Source of the DNA: Valencia hispanica
Taxonomy: Eukaryota > Chordata > Actinopteri > Cyprinodontiformes > Valenciidae
Assembly: GCA_963556495.2 (NCBI GenBank)
Contig: OY747703.1
Span: 30,838,796-30,902,795 of the forward strand
Direction: 5' to 3'
Length of the DNA stretch: 64,000 bases
This document shows positions 12,601 to 25,500 of this stretch, in pieces. Under the pieces are notes generated by a model, which searched no databases, was not told the origin of the DNA, and saw only the letters and a program-made list of their open reading frames with translations. The translations under genes were made by a program, and so were the position numbers. Each line of letters begins with the position of its first letter. Within the stretch, counting starts at the first letter, position 1.

Positions 12601-12800
12601 TTCAGCTCTAACAGAAACTTATCATTCCTATTAATAATTGCCCTAAGCAACTTCATAGCCAAAGCATACCTTCTGTGTCACAACAATGTGCAAAAGTAAA
12701 CTACTATAACTAATGGGGTCTGTTAGGGGGACAGTTCTAACTACACTATGTGAGGTCGGGTAAAGTTTTGAAATTAGAGTGAAATTAAATCAACACCTTA
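9700..12800 (+). repeat. Long dispersed repeat, copy A, interrupted by a hAT element
   Basis: About 1.2 kb (10170-11345) aligns by eye with 50290-51460: shared words include CTAACTGACCAGCTA, GATAAATTAGCTTA, CAGACC.CCAGCA, GGTTATTGATTTCTAATTCA, CATACATGTGTAG and AACATTAACTGAGACT. The similarity resumes after the hAT (AATTGCCCTAAGCAA at 12637 on; TCTGTGTCACAACAA). Polyadenylation-like AATAAA sites and a TGGTGTCCCAAACTTGG motif (TGGTGCCCCAAACTTGG in copy B) suggest an LTR plus leader, but no terminal TG...CA or target duplication was found. Upstream, 9860-10170 shows a short broken open frame of unknown type. Class uncertain. Confidence 0.55.
11350..12610. mobile_element. hAT-type element with 8-bp duplication ACAGAAAC
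   Basis: The ends are TAGAGCTGTAAGCGGGCC and the imperfect inverse ending CTTCAGCTCTA. ACAGAAAC flanks both sides (11342-11349 and 12611-12618). Subterminal GC-rich runs mirror each other: CCCAAGCCCGAG near the left end and CCGAGCCCGGCCCGAGCCCG near the right. The 1261 bp hold no transposase. Without the element, copy A of the surrounding repeat is continuous. Confidence 0.85.
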
Positions 12801-14153
12801 TCTTCAAACTGTCACACATGATGTTGCATAGTTTTGCCCCAATGTAACAACCTCAGGAATAAAATTCTTGAAACACATCCAATCCAATGTAGCTATTCCC
12901 ATTTAGTTACTAAGGGCCTGTCCCAACTTTAAAGTCTAAAGTTTACCATTTAAATCTCAATTTTGTTTGTCCCTTCAGGTAATAAGCCCTTAGAAATTAT
13001 ATTTTCCCTATAAAAATTTACTTTAAAACTTGTGCTTGGTCTGTGCATTTGTGTCACTTGTGTCCCTCAGCACCTCTAAGTATTTCCTTCTAATATATTT
13101 GATCATTTATCTGGAGAACGAAAATATTTTAAGAAACGCTGACTTTGATATGGGTTCAGAAGCTAATATCTAGCTCGTTCACATGGGGCCCAGGGATTGC
13201 TGAAGCTTATCTACCAAAAACAGTTGTTTTAAGCAGAGTTGGTAAGATAACAAAGAGCAACTTTAAATGACAACATGCAGGTTTTGTAATTTTCAATCAT
13301 ATCACACAGCAATAACATGTCTTTGAAAAGTTACTTAGGGGTTTAGATTTGTATGATATTCACAAGAAGTCATTAGGAATTTAAAGTGTTACAGTATGTA
13401 ATATAGAGACTTATCTCTATCATCAGATACTTTGAAGGATAGTTAGTTGTGAATTTCTTAAAGACTGAAGCTGTTGCAAAGGACAGTTTCAGTAAAGATA
13501 TACAGTGTTTTTGACTCTGCAACAACAGTTTAAAGGGCAAAACAAAAACAAAAAAATCTCACCAATTCTTGTCACCACTATGTAGGGTTAAAAACCTTTT
13601 TGCTGATTTTGGTAACAAAATATTGTTAGTGATTTTTTTAAATGTTTGAAATGTGTTTAAATGTCTTGTTAAATGATGGAACTTGTCCTGAATACTAATA
13701 AAACTCCACCTGAATCTAATCTGTTGCTTCTCCTCACGCCTCTAAGAATAAATATCTTTACATAATGTATAATTTAGGGGTCATTCTGTTTTGAGCTTTA
13801 AATAGAGCCTCAAACTTCAAAACCTTTGGTTTGAACACTAAATTTAGGTGTTGTGTTTTATTCATTTGTTAACACAATGCCAACACATCTACATTTATGG
13901 TGGTATCTTTTGTATTCAATTTTCATGTCTTCTGATTTATATCCTCCACGATTTTGGAAACTCATTGACCCCTTTCACAAAAGTCATTATTTTTAGTCAT
14001 TTTGAGTAAGGTGGTAAAAATCTGTTTAAATGTGATCCCTACTTATCATGACATGCACAATGATCATGAGCTGCTGACTGGTGCTGTTATCTTAGGAAAA
14101 AAATGTAGATTAAATCTCAAGAGTCTTTTCTCCTGCTTCAATAAAGCATGAGA
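12800..14153. other. Intergenic sequence, nothing recognised
   Basis: AT-rich sequence between the copy A repeat and the Tc1 element, without recognisable exons, RNA genes or repeat ends. Confidence 0.4.
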
Positions 14154-14155
14154 TA

Positions 14156-15761
14156 CAGTGGCTTTCAAAAGTATTTGGCCCCCTTGAACTTTTCCACATT
14201 TTGTCACATTACAGCCACAAACATGAATCAATTTTATTGGAATTCCACGTGAAAGACCAATACAAAGTGGTGTACACGTGAGAAGTGGAACGAAAATCAT
14301 ACATGATTCCAAACATTTTTTGCTAATAAATAACTGAAAAGTGGGGTGTGCGTAATTATTCAGCCCCCTTTGGTATGAGTGCAGTCAGTTGTCCATAGAC
14401 ATTGCCTGATGAGTGCTAATGACTAAATAGAGTGCACATGTGTGTAATCTAATGTCAGTACAAATACAGCGGCCCTGTGACGGCCTCAGAGGTTGTCTAA
14501 GAGAATGTTGGGAGCAACAACACCATGAAGTCCAAAGAACACACCAGACAGGTCAGGGATAAAGTTATTGAGAAATTTAAAGCAGGCTTAGGCTACAAAA
14601 AGATTTCCCAAGCCTTGAACATCCCACAGAGCGCTGTTCAAGCGATCATTCAGAAATGGAAGGAGTATGGCACAACTGTAAACCTACCAAGACAAGGCCA
14701 TCCACCTAAACTCACAGGCCGAACAAGGAGAGCGCTGATCAGAAATGCAGCCAAGAGGCCCATGGTGACTCTGGATGAGCTGCAGAGATCTACAGCTCAG
14801 GTGGGGGAATCTGTCCATAGGACAACTATTAGTGGTGCACTACACAAAGTTGGCCTTTATGGAAGAGTGGCAAGAAGAAAGCCATTGTTAAAGGAAAACC
14901 ATAAGAAGTCCCGTTTGCAGTTTGCCACAAGCCATGTGGGGGACACAGCAAACATGTGGAAGAAGGTGCTCTGGTCAGATGAGACCAAAATGGAACTTTT
15001 TGGCCAGAATGCAAAACGCTATGTGTGGCGGAAAACTAACACTGCACATCACTCTGAACACACCATCCCCACTGTCAAATATGGTGGTGGCAGCATCATG
15101 CTCTGGGGGTGCTTCTCTTCAGCAGGGACAGGGAAGCTGGTCAGAGTTGATGGGAAGATGGATGGAGCCAAATACAGGGCAATCTTGGAAGAAAACCTCT
15201 TGGAGTCTGCAAAAGACTTGAGACTGGGGCGGAGGTTCACCTTCCAGCAGGACAACGACCCTAAACATAAAGCCAGCGCAACAATGGAATGGTTTAAAAC
15301 AAAACATATCCATGTGTTAGAATGGCCCAGTCAAAGTCCAGATCTAAATCCAATTGAAAATCTGTGGCAAGATCTGAAAGCTGCTGTTCACAAATGCTGT
15401 CCATCTAATCTGACTGAGCCGGAGCTGTTTTGCAAAGAAGAATGGGTAAGAATTTCAGTCTGTAGATGTGCAAAGCTGGTAGAGACATACCCTAAAAGAC
15501 TGGCAGCTGGAATTGCAGCAAAAGGTGGTTCTACAAAGTATTGACTCAGGGGGCTGAATAATTAAGCACACCCCACTTTTCAGTTATTTATGTGCAAAAA
15601 ATGTTTGGAATCATGTATGATTTTCGTTCCACTTCTCACATGTACACCACTTTGTATTGGTCTTTCACGTGGAATTCCAATAAAATTGATTCATGTTTGT
15701 GGCTGTAATGTGACAAAATGTGTAAAATTTCAAGGGGGCCAAATACTTTTGCAAGCCACTG
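14156..15761 (+). mobile_element. Nearly intact Tc1/mariner element (1606 bp) with ~210-bp TIRs
   Basis: The left end is CAGTGGCTTTCAAAAG, the right end is the inverse CTTTTGCAAGCCACTG, and TA flanks both (14154-14155 and 15762-15763), as expected for Tc1. The two ends match for about 210 bp, through CATTTTGTCACATTACAGCC, GGAATTCCACGTGAAAGACC and AAAGTGGGGTGTG. A full transposase frame lies between. The near-identity of the two ends and the uninterrupted frame point to recent activity in this lineage. A diverged, truncated copy lies at 48825-50289. Confidence 0.93.
14525..15544 (+). CDS. Tc1-family transposase, apparently full length (339 aa)
   Basis: This enzyme would cut and paste the surrounding element at TA sites. 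The 339-residue frame matches the usual Tc1 length of about 340. The N-terminal paired-like DNA-binding region (about residues 5-110) contains two helix-turn-helix units joined by a GRPP-like hook, here altered to RQGHPPK at 56-62. The DD34E catalytic triad is complete: D152 in WSDETK, D243 in QQDNDPKH and E278 in NPIENLW, with 34 residues between the second D and E. The glycine-rich KYGGGSIMLWG block is intact. The GRPP-to-GHPP change and a few C-terminal differences from the sister copy may lower activity, but no frameshift or stop is visible. The start is the ATG in AACACCATGAAG, shared with the second copy. Confidence 0.92.
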   Translation: MKSKEHTRQVRDKVIEKFKAGLGYKKISQALNIPQSAVQAIIQKWKEYGTTVNLPRQGHPPKLTGRTRRALIRNAAKRPMVTLDELQRSTAQVGESVHRTTISGALHKVGLYGRVARRKPLLKENHKKSRLQFATSHVGDTANMWKKVLWSDETKMELFGQNAKRYVWRKTNTAHHSEHTIPTVKYGGGSIMLWGCFSSAGTGKLVRVDGKMDGAKYRAILEENLLESAKDLRLGRRFTFQQDNDPKHKASATMEWFKTKHIHVLEWPSQSPDLNPIENLWQDLKAAVHKCCPSNLTEPELFCKEEWVRISVCRCAKLVETYPKRLAAGIAAKGGSTKY

Positions 15762-15939
15762 TATTTACAAGTCTGAGAGAATTTACAGAAGGGTCAAGAG
15801 AGCATGCAAATACACAGAAATAAGAGAAAATTATAATGTTTGTTGTTGAGTATGAGATTTCATTTTCCTTTTTTGTTCATGAGTGTCTCAGTTTCTTCTC
15901 TTGGGTCTTGCTACAGCCCTGGTTGATGTAAAATGGGTT

Positions 15940-16422
15940 TAGGGCCTGACAAAGCAGATAAAGTATACTTTATCTCTACAAGAAAGGGAATGCAGGAACA
16001 TCTCAATCGGTGTTCTGTCTGAGAGAGGGGTCTGCTGACCTGGACTGAGGATATTGTTGGGTGGTGGAAGGAGCATTATGAGGATATCCTCAAACTGATC
16101 AACACATTCTTTGTGGAGGAGGCAGTGTCTGACTACTCAAGTCAAGCCATGCCTGTCTTCATGGCAGAGGTTGACATGATTTGCTCAGTGATGCTCAAGA
16201 CTATATATCATCGGGCTGCTGTGGTTGATACAGCTCTTCAGTTGTTAGGACTAGGACTAGGCCAACACATGTGGGATGGACCATAAAAGTAAAGTCAAAA
16301 TCTTTGAAAAAGGGGATCAGATAGCTTTGCAACTGCTAAGGGGTTCAATGGAGTTTGCATGTTATATGAAATTAGGGAGCACGTTTCCATTCCCCAGAAT
16401 TAGTTGGGGGTTAAAAGCAAGA
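15940..16422 (+). pseudogene. LINE fragment (region between endonuclease and reverse transcriptase)
   Basis: The plus strand reads LLTWTEDIVGWWKEHYEDIL and then FFVEEAVSDYSS..AMPVFMAEV, the pattern seen in fish LINE polyproteins just before the reverse transcriptase (EDIVGRWKEHFEELLN, EVAEVVKKL). The frame then breaks, and the following text is heavily decayed. The fragment ends in a GGAT microsatellite, as many copies of this LINE family do. It is an inactive remnant. Confidence 0.65.
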
Positions 16423-16465
16423 GGATGGATAGATGGATGGATGGATGGATGGATGGATGGATGGA
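16423..16465 (+). repeat. (GGAT)n microsatellite
   Basis: About ten GGAT units with one GATA interruption, directly at the end of a LINE remnant. The MDGWMDGW peptide read from it has no significance. Confidence 0.95.
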
Positions 16466-17190
16466 CCCTTTAATGCTAATATTAAACAAACTGTATACCT
16501 GAGTTAGGAGAATTATCATCAATGTTAAATGGACTATTATTAATACTGTTCTGGACACTAACATTTTAGTTTATGTCACAAAAATGCTACAGCTTCATGT
16601 TATAAAGTTACCAAATTAACATTATATTTCCATGACTTATAAACTGTTTTAAAATGTATGCCTATGTGTCAGTGTGCAGATACACAAACCGATTATATCG
16701 GCCACAGTGTTTGACCTGCACCACAGTGCAGCTATTAGCATTGTGTGTCATGTAAAATCCTCACTCTTGGAAGGTGTCCACATTATTTTTTGCCACCCCA
16801 GTGTTGGATTTTTCTCTTTGAAAATCTTTTGCTCATGCTTTTTGGACTTGTGCTTTGTTGACTGTTGTTGAGGGATAAAGCACAATCTGTCACCCAGCTG
16901 CTATGTTTTGGATTTAACGACTGTGAGCCTTATGTTAACCAGATTGATCAATTACAAGGCTTTTTTTCCTTTCACCTAAAACTAAAAACAGTTTTTTTAC
17001 ACTGTTTGAACATGGGGGTTCTTTCTTTCTTTGTCTGCCCTTCAGTTTGGTGTCACACTCAGCTTTATGTGAGCAGTACCTATATGAATCCAGTCATGTC
17101 AAGTCTCTTATTTTCAGCTGCATCAGTGGTGTGAGAACATACTATTATATGACAAAGACACACTAAGTGAAATCTTTAGTGGCATATACT
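16466..17190. other. Intergenic sequence, nothing recognised
   Basis: Two short open frames are present (16674-16871, 16865-17134). Neither carries a recognisable domain or splice context. Confidence 0.4.
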
Positions 17191-17660
17191 CTGTTTCCTG
17201 CCTTCTTGAGAGAAAATAATATAGTTGTTCTCATAAATGTACACAGACTATGTCTAGGCCACTTCTAAACCTTAATTTTGGTTTCTTTGAGTCAGTCAGA
17301 GGTAGACTTCCTGGTATGCTTTGAATCATTGTTCTGCTGCATAACCTAGGTTTGCTTCAGGTTGAAGCCCCTAACTGATAGTGCTGTATTCTCCATCAGG
17401 ATTTTCTGCTGGAGGGCATAATTCATGGTTCATTCAATTACAGCCTTTCTTAAGGCTGTGGTCAGAAAACCGATGTCCAGAACCCTGGATGATCTAGAGA
17501 GAGAAAAGATTCCAGTCTCTGCAAGCTCCAAGTTTGGGAAATGTTATATGACAGAACTGCAATTTTATTGGGTCTATTCAATTAATTTATTAGAAGTTTT
17601 CTAAAATTGTCTTTGTGGAATTATGCTATGACCATAAGAGATTAATAAAAACATTATTGC
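17190..17660 (-). mobile_element. Degenerate Tc1-like relic, minus strand
   Basis: Reverse-strand Tc1 words are still visible: CATTGTTCTGCTGCATAACC, GTTTGCTTCAGGTTGAAG, TTCTCCATCAGGATTTTCTG and GGTTCATTCAATTACAGCC. Ends are not clear and no frame survives. Confidence 0.5.
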
Positions 17661-18150
17661 TTGGATATAAATATAAGAATTTGTTGATTTGACTTATTTT
17701 TCCCCCTAATAACATGCTTAGACTTACGCTCATATTTGTTGTTCTTTTCTGTTCCTCCCTTCTGTATGTCGTGCTAAAAAGGAAATGGACCAACATTTCA
17801 AACGCTTTCTCTTTTTCAAGTGATTAGTGTGTTGTGCAGGAAGGCGCAATGCTGACATTTAGTGGTCATGTATAGTTATTACAACTCAGTGGGTGACCAT
17901 TTCTCAAGCATGATCAGCCTTGTATTTTCCGCACCCTGCTGGTGAAACAGTGACTACGTCAGTTGTGCAAAAGTTTATAAATAAAAATAAAAGGATGCAA
18001 TTTCTCATATGAATTAGAAACTGGGTGGAGATGAAGATTTGTCCTAAGAAAGATGATGAAGAACAGTTATTGTGTCGTTGCCAGAATATTCCAATGTAAT
18101 TAGGTTGTAATTATATATTCTCTGTCTAGTGAATGTATCTAGGTCAGGAT
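17660..18150. other. Intergenic sequence, nothing recognised
   Basis: No coding or repeat signature identified. Confidence 0.35.
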
Positions 18151-18166
18151 GACAAGTTAGGGCTTT

Positions 18167-18454
18167 TTGTTCCAGCATAATGTTTCTGATAAAGATGTGT
18201 CAGCTCACCGGAAAGACAGGCGCCAGAGCAGCAAGATATCTACGAGACGTTCTGATCTGGATGGGCTGCTTTATGCTTTACTATCAGACTGGCATGAACC
18301 AGTTCTCCAGGAGCTGGACAAGAAGATTGGAGGAGACATGCTGGAGAACAGTTATAGCTGGATACTATTTAAACTGTTAGTCAGAAAGGTTGGGGAGGGT
18401 GATGTAAGAGTAATCTCTGTCCCCTCCATGTTCTGGCTAGACATGTTGAATTAA
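18167..18454 (+). other. Unassigned open frame, 95 codons
   Basis: This frame has a more protein-like composition than its surroundings: a basic stretch near HRKDRRQSSK, then a leucine-rich segment with DLDGLLYALLSDWHEPVLQE and a following ELDKKIGGDMLENSYSW. A second frame overlaps it from 18180. No family was recognised, and there is no convincing acceptor or donor site at its limits. It could be the remains of a retroelement or a captured exon, or chance. Confidence 0.2.
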
Positions 18455-20120
18455 ATACTTGAAAAGTCTCCTGGGACTCAGTCTCATCTTTGTTTTAGAA
18501 GAGCTGCATTTTCAGCCATAACAGCGTGGATAGATACACCAGAGGAAAAAATTCTAGTTCAACTTTTTCCCCCCCTCAAAATGAACTTTTTATTCAACTA
18601 CTTTGCATACAGCTAATAAGAGTTAGCCAAATGTTGTTCTGCCAAGATACTCCCTCCTCTCCTTCAAGATGAATGCAAAATGGCTTTAGTACAATATTAC
18701 AATTGTTTACTGCAGCAAAATATACAGGACAGCAACTGTGCTACTGAAACTATTGCTTCACACACACAAAAAAAGACCAGAATAGTCATGATAGGCATTT
18801 ATAAAAATATAAAGAAAGAACATACAAGATATAATAAAAGGAGTAAATAATAAATACATGATACTTCAAAGAAAAGGATGCGCATGAGATATCTGAAGAC
18901 TAGATTTTGAAAAGAACAAAAAAAGTGTAATTTCTCCTAAACTGTCCAGCAAGGATTAGAGCTGCAGTCTTACTCGTGTGTTAATCTCTGGCACGCAAAC
19001 AGCACAGCATGAGTTGTGCTAAAACAGACACCCACACAAACACACAACACTGGATTAAAAGCTCTTACTATTGGTAGAAGGGGATTAAAAAGTACTGGAC
19101 TATAAATATTGGATATCTGAAGATAGATTTCTATATAGTTACCATCAGCTAGACTGATTGAGAAAAAATAAAAAAGGTTGCTTACTGTTTTCAGAACAAA
19201 GTTAAGTATAAAGTTTTACACCCCTTCAAATGAAGAAAAACAGTGAAAGTGTCTAGGGTGCTTATGCATCCACAACTATAAATATGAAAGAACCCCTCAT
19301 CAGTCATTGTCAAAATTTTCAAAAAGAAACCCAAAATTGATTTAATCCCATGAATGTTTGATATACTTTTATATTTGAAACTCATATTCACAGGAGCAGA
19401 TCCAGGTAATATATTCTTAGTAAGAAATTTAAATTATTCTCTTACTCATGAATTACATTTAGGTATATTGGCGTATTTAACTCAAGCCAACATGGATCCC
19501 ACAGCAGTGGCACAACTAAAGCACTGACACTGAGACAGCCATTTAACCGTCACACTATAGGTCAAAAGGTTGCTTACCTACCTTATGAAAGATCGTCCAT
19601 TCTTGTATTACAAATGCACCAGATGGTGGTGCTGTTGATGGTAGTAACAACTACCCAGGAGCATGCAAAATAAACAACAGGATGGGAATCAAGCAGCAGC
19701 TGTTGGGAGAAAGTCTACTGGTATAATACTTTATCTTGAATGATTCTGAGTGTGGCCAATATACAATGGGGCTGGCGTTAATACTTCTTTTCCATACAAA
19801 GTTTTTTGTTTTGTTCTTATTTTAAGGGACATAACTGTATCCTTTTACTCTAATTAAATTACCCCAGAAAAAAAAACATACACCGTTGACTAGGGATTCC
19901 CAACTTATCTAATGAATACTGTATCTTTTTAGACTGTCGGAAGATCCTGAGGAGAGTCTTAACTATTTTCAATGACCAAGATAGCTTTGAGGTAATAGTG
20001 CAAATTATTTTAGCCAAATGCAGCCTGTGCCTCTTAAGACTTGATCTGTTTATCCTAAAGGAAGGCTTCCAAAAATCCTATAACAGAATCTCAGTTGGTA
20101 GAAAAAAATCAGTACCATTT
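18455..20120. other. Intergenic sequence, nothing recognised
   Basis: AT-rich, with poly-A runs around 18760-18920. No exon, RNA gene or element end was identified. Confidence 0.4.
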
Positions 20121-20375
20121 GAAAAATGGTAAATGGACTGAACTTATATAGGGCTTTTCTAGTCATTCTGACCACTCAAAGCACTTCTCACTGGAGCCAC
20201 ATTCACCCATTCACACTTATTCACACACACATTCATACACCGATACGCAGATCGGTAGGCAATTTGGGGTTAAGTGCCTTGCCCAGGGGCACATCAACAT
20301 GAGGAAGCTAGAACTGAACCCACAAACCTCTGATTATGAGTCAACTACTCTACCCACCGAGTCACAGTCACCCGA
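20121..20375 (+). repeat. Common fish short interspersed repeat (GGTAAATGGACTG family)
   Basis: The segment begins GGTAAATGGACTGAACTTAT and continues with GGGCTTTTCTAGTCATTC, CACTCAAAGCACTT, CACATTCACCCATTCACAC, GGCAATTTGGGGTTAAGTGC and CTTGCCCAGGGGCAC. These words define a frequent teleost repeat. Non-coding. Confidence 0.75.
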
Positions 20376-20464
20376 AAATAACGTAATTTTAAACTTAGAA
20401 ACATTCTTTTTTTGTGTTATATTGCTGTGTGTTGTGAGAATATGTAGATGGGGGAATTGAACTA

Positions 20465-20988
20465 CAGTGCCTCTTAAAAGTATTCACCTCCTTGGATCTA
20501 AGTGATTCCATAAATATTCAAACCCTATAAAGTGACTGACCTAATTCAACAGAGGTTCAGCCAATTGATACTAGTGGTCTCCCCTAGAGTTCAATTACAT
20601 CATCAAGAAATGGAAGGAACATGGGTGCATTTGTAAATCTGCCTAAATTAGGCCATCTTCACACACTGAGTGGAGACTAGGGATAGGGCTATAAGAGAGC
20701 CCACCAGGACACCAGGATCTTTGGTTCAAAGAAAGAAAGATTGAGGTTTTTGGTCGTCAGACAATTTGCTATGTTTTGCAGACATTATACTGACATGCGG
20801 GGGGTGAATATAGATGCAATCACTTATTTTATGTGAAATGTTTTTTATTTAATTGTCATTTTGTGGAAATCAGTTTTCCCTTTGACATTAGTTTTTGTCA
20901 AAAAAGCCCAGTTTTGTTGATCATGACTGATTTGTAAAAGCCATAAAAAGGGTAAAACATCCAAAGGGGTGAATACTTATAGGCACTG
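20465..20988. mobile_element. Non-autonomous Tc1/mariner element
   Basis: The left end is CAGTGCCTCTTAAAAGTATT, then CACCTCCTTGGAT. The right end is the inverse: ATCCAAAGGGGTGAATACTT followed by ATAGGCACTG. The left TA is kept (20463-20464); the right flank has mutated to CA. The interior keeps only scraps of transposase sequence. It lies about 1.5 kb upstream of the cabp2 start. Confidence 0.75.
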
Positions 20989-20989
20989 C

Positions 20990-22543
<1,554 letters not shown>

Positions 22544-22591
22544 ATGGGAAACGTCAACAAGACTTCTAACAAGGACAGTAACACGAAAAAG
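22544..22591 (+). CDS. cabp2: cabp2 exon 1 (residues 1-16)
   Basis: The exon reads [16 protein letters not shown] and ends AAAAAG before a GTAAGT donor, phase 0. The start has G at -3 and +4 (GTGATGG), a good initiation context. Glycine 2 can be myristoylated, as in CaBP1. The family's usual Cys at position 4 is Val here, so palmitoylation at that site is lost. A Tc1 element begins only 35 bp after the donor. Confidence 0.8.
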
Positions 22592-25500
22592 GTAAGTGCG
22601 GTTTAGAGTGAATTTAACAAAGAATACAGTGCCTTGCAAGAGTATTCAACTTTCACATCTTGTCATATTTGGTCAATCACAAACTGGATTTTGTGTCAGA
22701 GACTAATATAGAGTAGTTCATAATCGTGAGGAAATACATGCATGGTTTTCAAGATGTTTTTTTTAAACTGAAAATCTAAAAAGTATTGTGGGCATTTGTA
22801 TTCAACCCCCTCTAGTTCAGTACATTGTAGAACCACCCTTTGGAGCTTAGCAGTTGAAGGTTTTTTGGATTCTTTTCCCACCAGCTTTGCCGATCTAGAG
22901 ACTGAAAGCTTTTGTCGGTCTCCTTTCCATCAAATTAAATTTAAATCAATGCTTTGATTTTACTCTTCTAAAACATTAATATTCTTTGATCTTAATAATA
23001 CCATTTTAGTTCTGGATGTATGTTTAGGGTTCTTTGACTTGCTTGAAGATGAACCTCTGGACTAGTCTCAAGTCATTTACAGCTTCTGGCAGGTTTTCTT
23101 CCTGCAATGATCAGCTCTGACAAGCTTCCCCGTCTCTATAGAAGAAAAGCATTCCCATAGCTTGTCCTTCTTCTTGCCATTCTTCCATAAAAAATACAGA
23201 CTTGTAGAGTTCTAGAGTAAAAGTTGTCCTGTCGAAAAAATTCTCTCACATCATTTGTGGATCTCTGCAAGGCAAGGCAAGGCAACTTTATATGTATAAC
23301 ACACTTTCAACAACAGGGCAACTCAAGGTGCGTTGGGTGATTAGGGCATAAAATAAAAGCAGCAATAAACCATCAGTAAACAGTTCTGGGAATGATAGAC
23401 TAGAGTTGGAGAACCTTAGTGGTCTGGGGGGGATAGTATAGTGACAACAGATCTTCAACATACTTTGGTGCTAAGCCATTCAATTAAAGTATTTTGAAGT
23501 CTATTCTCTGAGCTACAGGGAGTCAGTGTAAGACTTTAGTATTGGGTGATGTGCTCTGCTTTCCTGGTTTTAGTGAGGACGTGAGCAGCAGTGTTCTGGA
23601 TCAGCTGCAGCTGTCTGATTGACTTTTTAGGCAGACCAGTGAAAACACTGTTGTAGTAATAAATCCGACTAAATATAACCCATGGATTAATTTTTTTTTA
23701 GGTCCAGTTGCGATGTAAGCAGTGGCGGCTGGCCAATAGAGGGCGCAAGGGCGCCGCCCCACCGCTCACCACATGCTATATTACCTTGAATAAAACGTTT
23801 TTAAAAATGTATAATAATATACAAATATTTCAAAATATATGTGCGTTTCTTTCAGATGTGCAAGATGGGGCGCAGAGGTATTGCAGGTGGGGCGTGACAT
23901 CAATGGGATTTAAATAGTTTTTCCCCCCTAGATTCTGTCGTTGTAAATGTTTTACTGCACTGTAAATTAAATCAACCAGCTCCCCCCTCTCACAAAATTA
24001 AACACACTCAAATAAATTAGCAATTGTGATCATCATTGTAAACAGAACCGGGACCTGGAACATCGGGCTGGGAGTTTGACGTTGGAATATATCGCAGCAG
24101 AACAAAACAAGCTGAAGTTGCCGCATTATCAGAGATTCCATCTACAAAATGGGCAATTATCTAAAAAGATCAGGGAACGTTTCAGAGTCAGAGAAGTCAC
24201 ACGGTCAACCACGGAGGAAATACAGGGATGAGTATCTTGCTCTTTATTTATTTTATTTTTTTATTTTTATTTTGTACTTTTGAAAGCTTTGTAAATTTGA
24301 TAAAACTACAACTTTTATTTACTCCAACTGTGAGCTGAAGTTCTACATGTAGCAACTACTGACAGCATATATTTCTGAGCCGGTTTTATACCAGTGCGCA
24401 ACCCCTTTTTCCAACAAATTTATACCCTTAAAAACTTGTAGACTAACTCGGCTATTGAAATAAATAAAACACTTTAAAAATCAGGCGTGGTCACCATTCT
24501 GTTGGGGCGATAAAAGCATGGGGGGCTTGTGTATGCTCCTTTGTCCAAAGTGGGGAATGATAAAAAAAGTTTGAGAAACACTGCCATAGACTATCGTTAA
24601 AAGTTGTACATGCGCAGTGGCTCCTCTTCAATACAAGAGATAGGACGATTTGGGGCGCCCCGAGGGGGCGTGATTTACTTATCGCCACCCTCCCGCCATG
24701 GGGCTGACGTCAAGCTGACGTTTGTCATACAGTGCAGCTGACTGCAGTGTTGCCAACTTAGCGACTTTGTCGCTATATCTTACGACTTTTCAGACCCCTT
24801 TAACGACTTTTTTTTTTCCAAAAAGCGCCTAGCGACAAATCTAGCGACATTTCTGACAACCCTTAGCTACTTTCTGTGAAACTTTGTCGCCGATATTTCC
24901 TGCAGTTTAGAGACCCAGCTTGCTCCTTCGCAAAGGGAATGATCTGCGCATGTGTATGCTGCATGATCAGACTATGTCGACTGACCAATCATAAACCTTT
25001 TTCATTTCATTCACTCACAAACAAAGTTATTTTGTACTTAATGTTAATTCAAAAGTAAAAAATAAATCTGCATGTATATAAGACCGATCTTTCAACGGGA
25101 AATAAGGCAGAAGCTTGTCTGTATATTAGCTGCATAGCACACCTGTGGTGCATTCAAAGAAACGTTCGAAATGTATGGTGAGTTAAAAAACGTAGGACAT
25201 TTAAAATGTAAAAAAAACAAACTCAAAATAATACCTTAAGCAATAAACATTTGATGCATGCTAAATATGCCCTACTTATTTTTACAAAATACAAAAAAAA
25301 AAACTATATTCTCTTTATTAATTTCGTCTTCTTGAGATATCTCAGCAAATGTTTTTTTCTTCTTCAGAACTTTACATTTTGTTTTAAAGGTCTCTGATGT
25401 CCAGTTGCAATTTGATATCTTGTAAATTATTTACCAGTTTTCTCAACATTATACTTCATGCAAAATAATATAGTATATTACAGTCTCTTCTTGAAGACAA

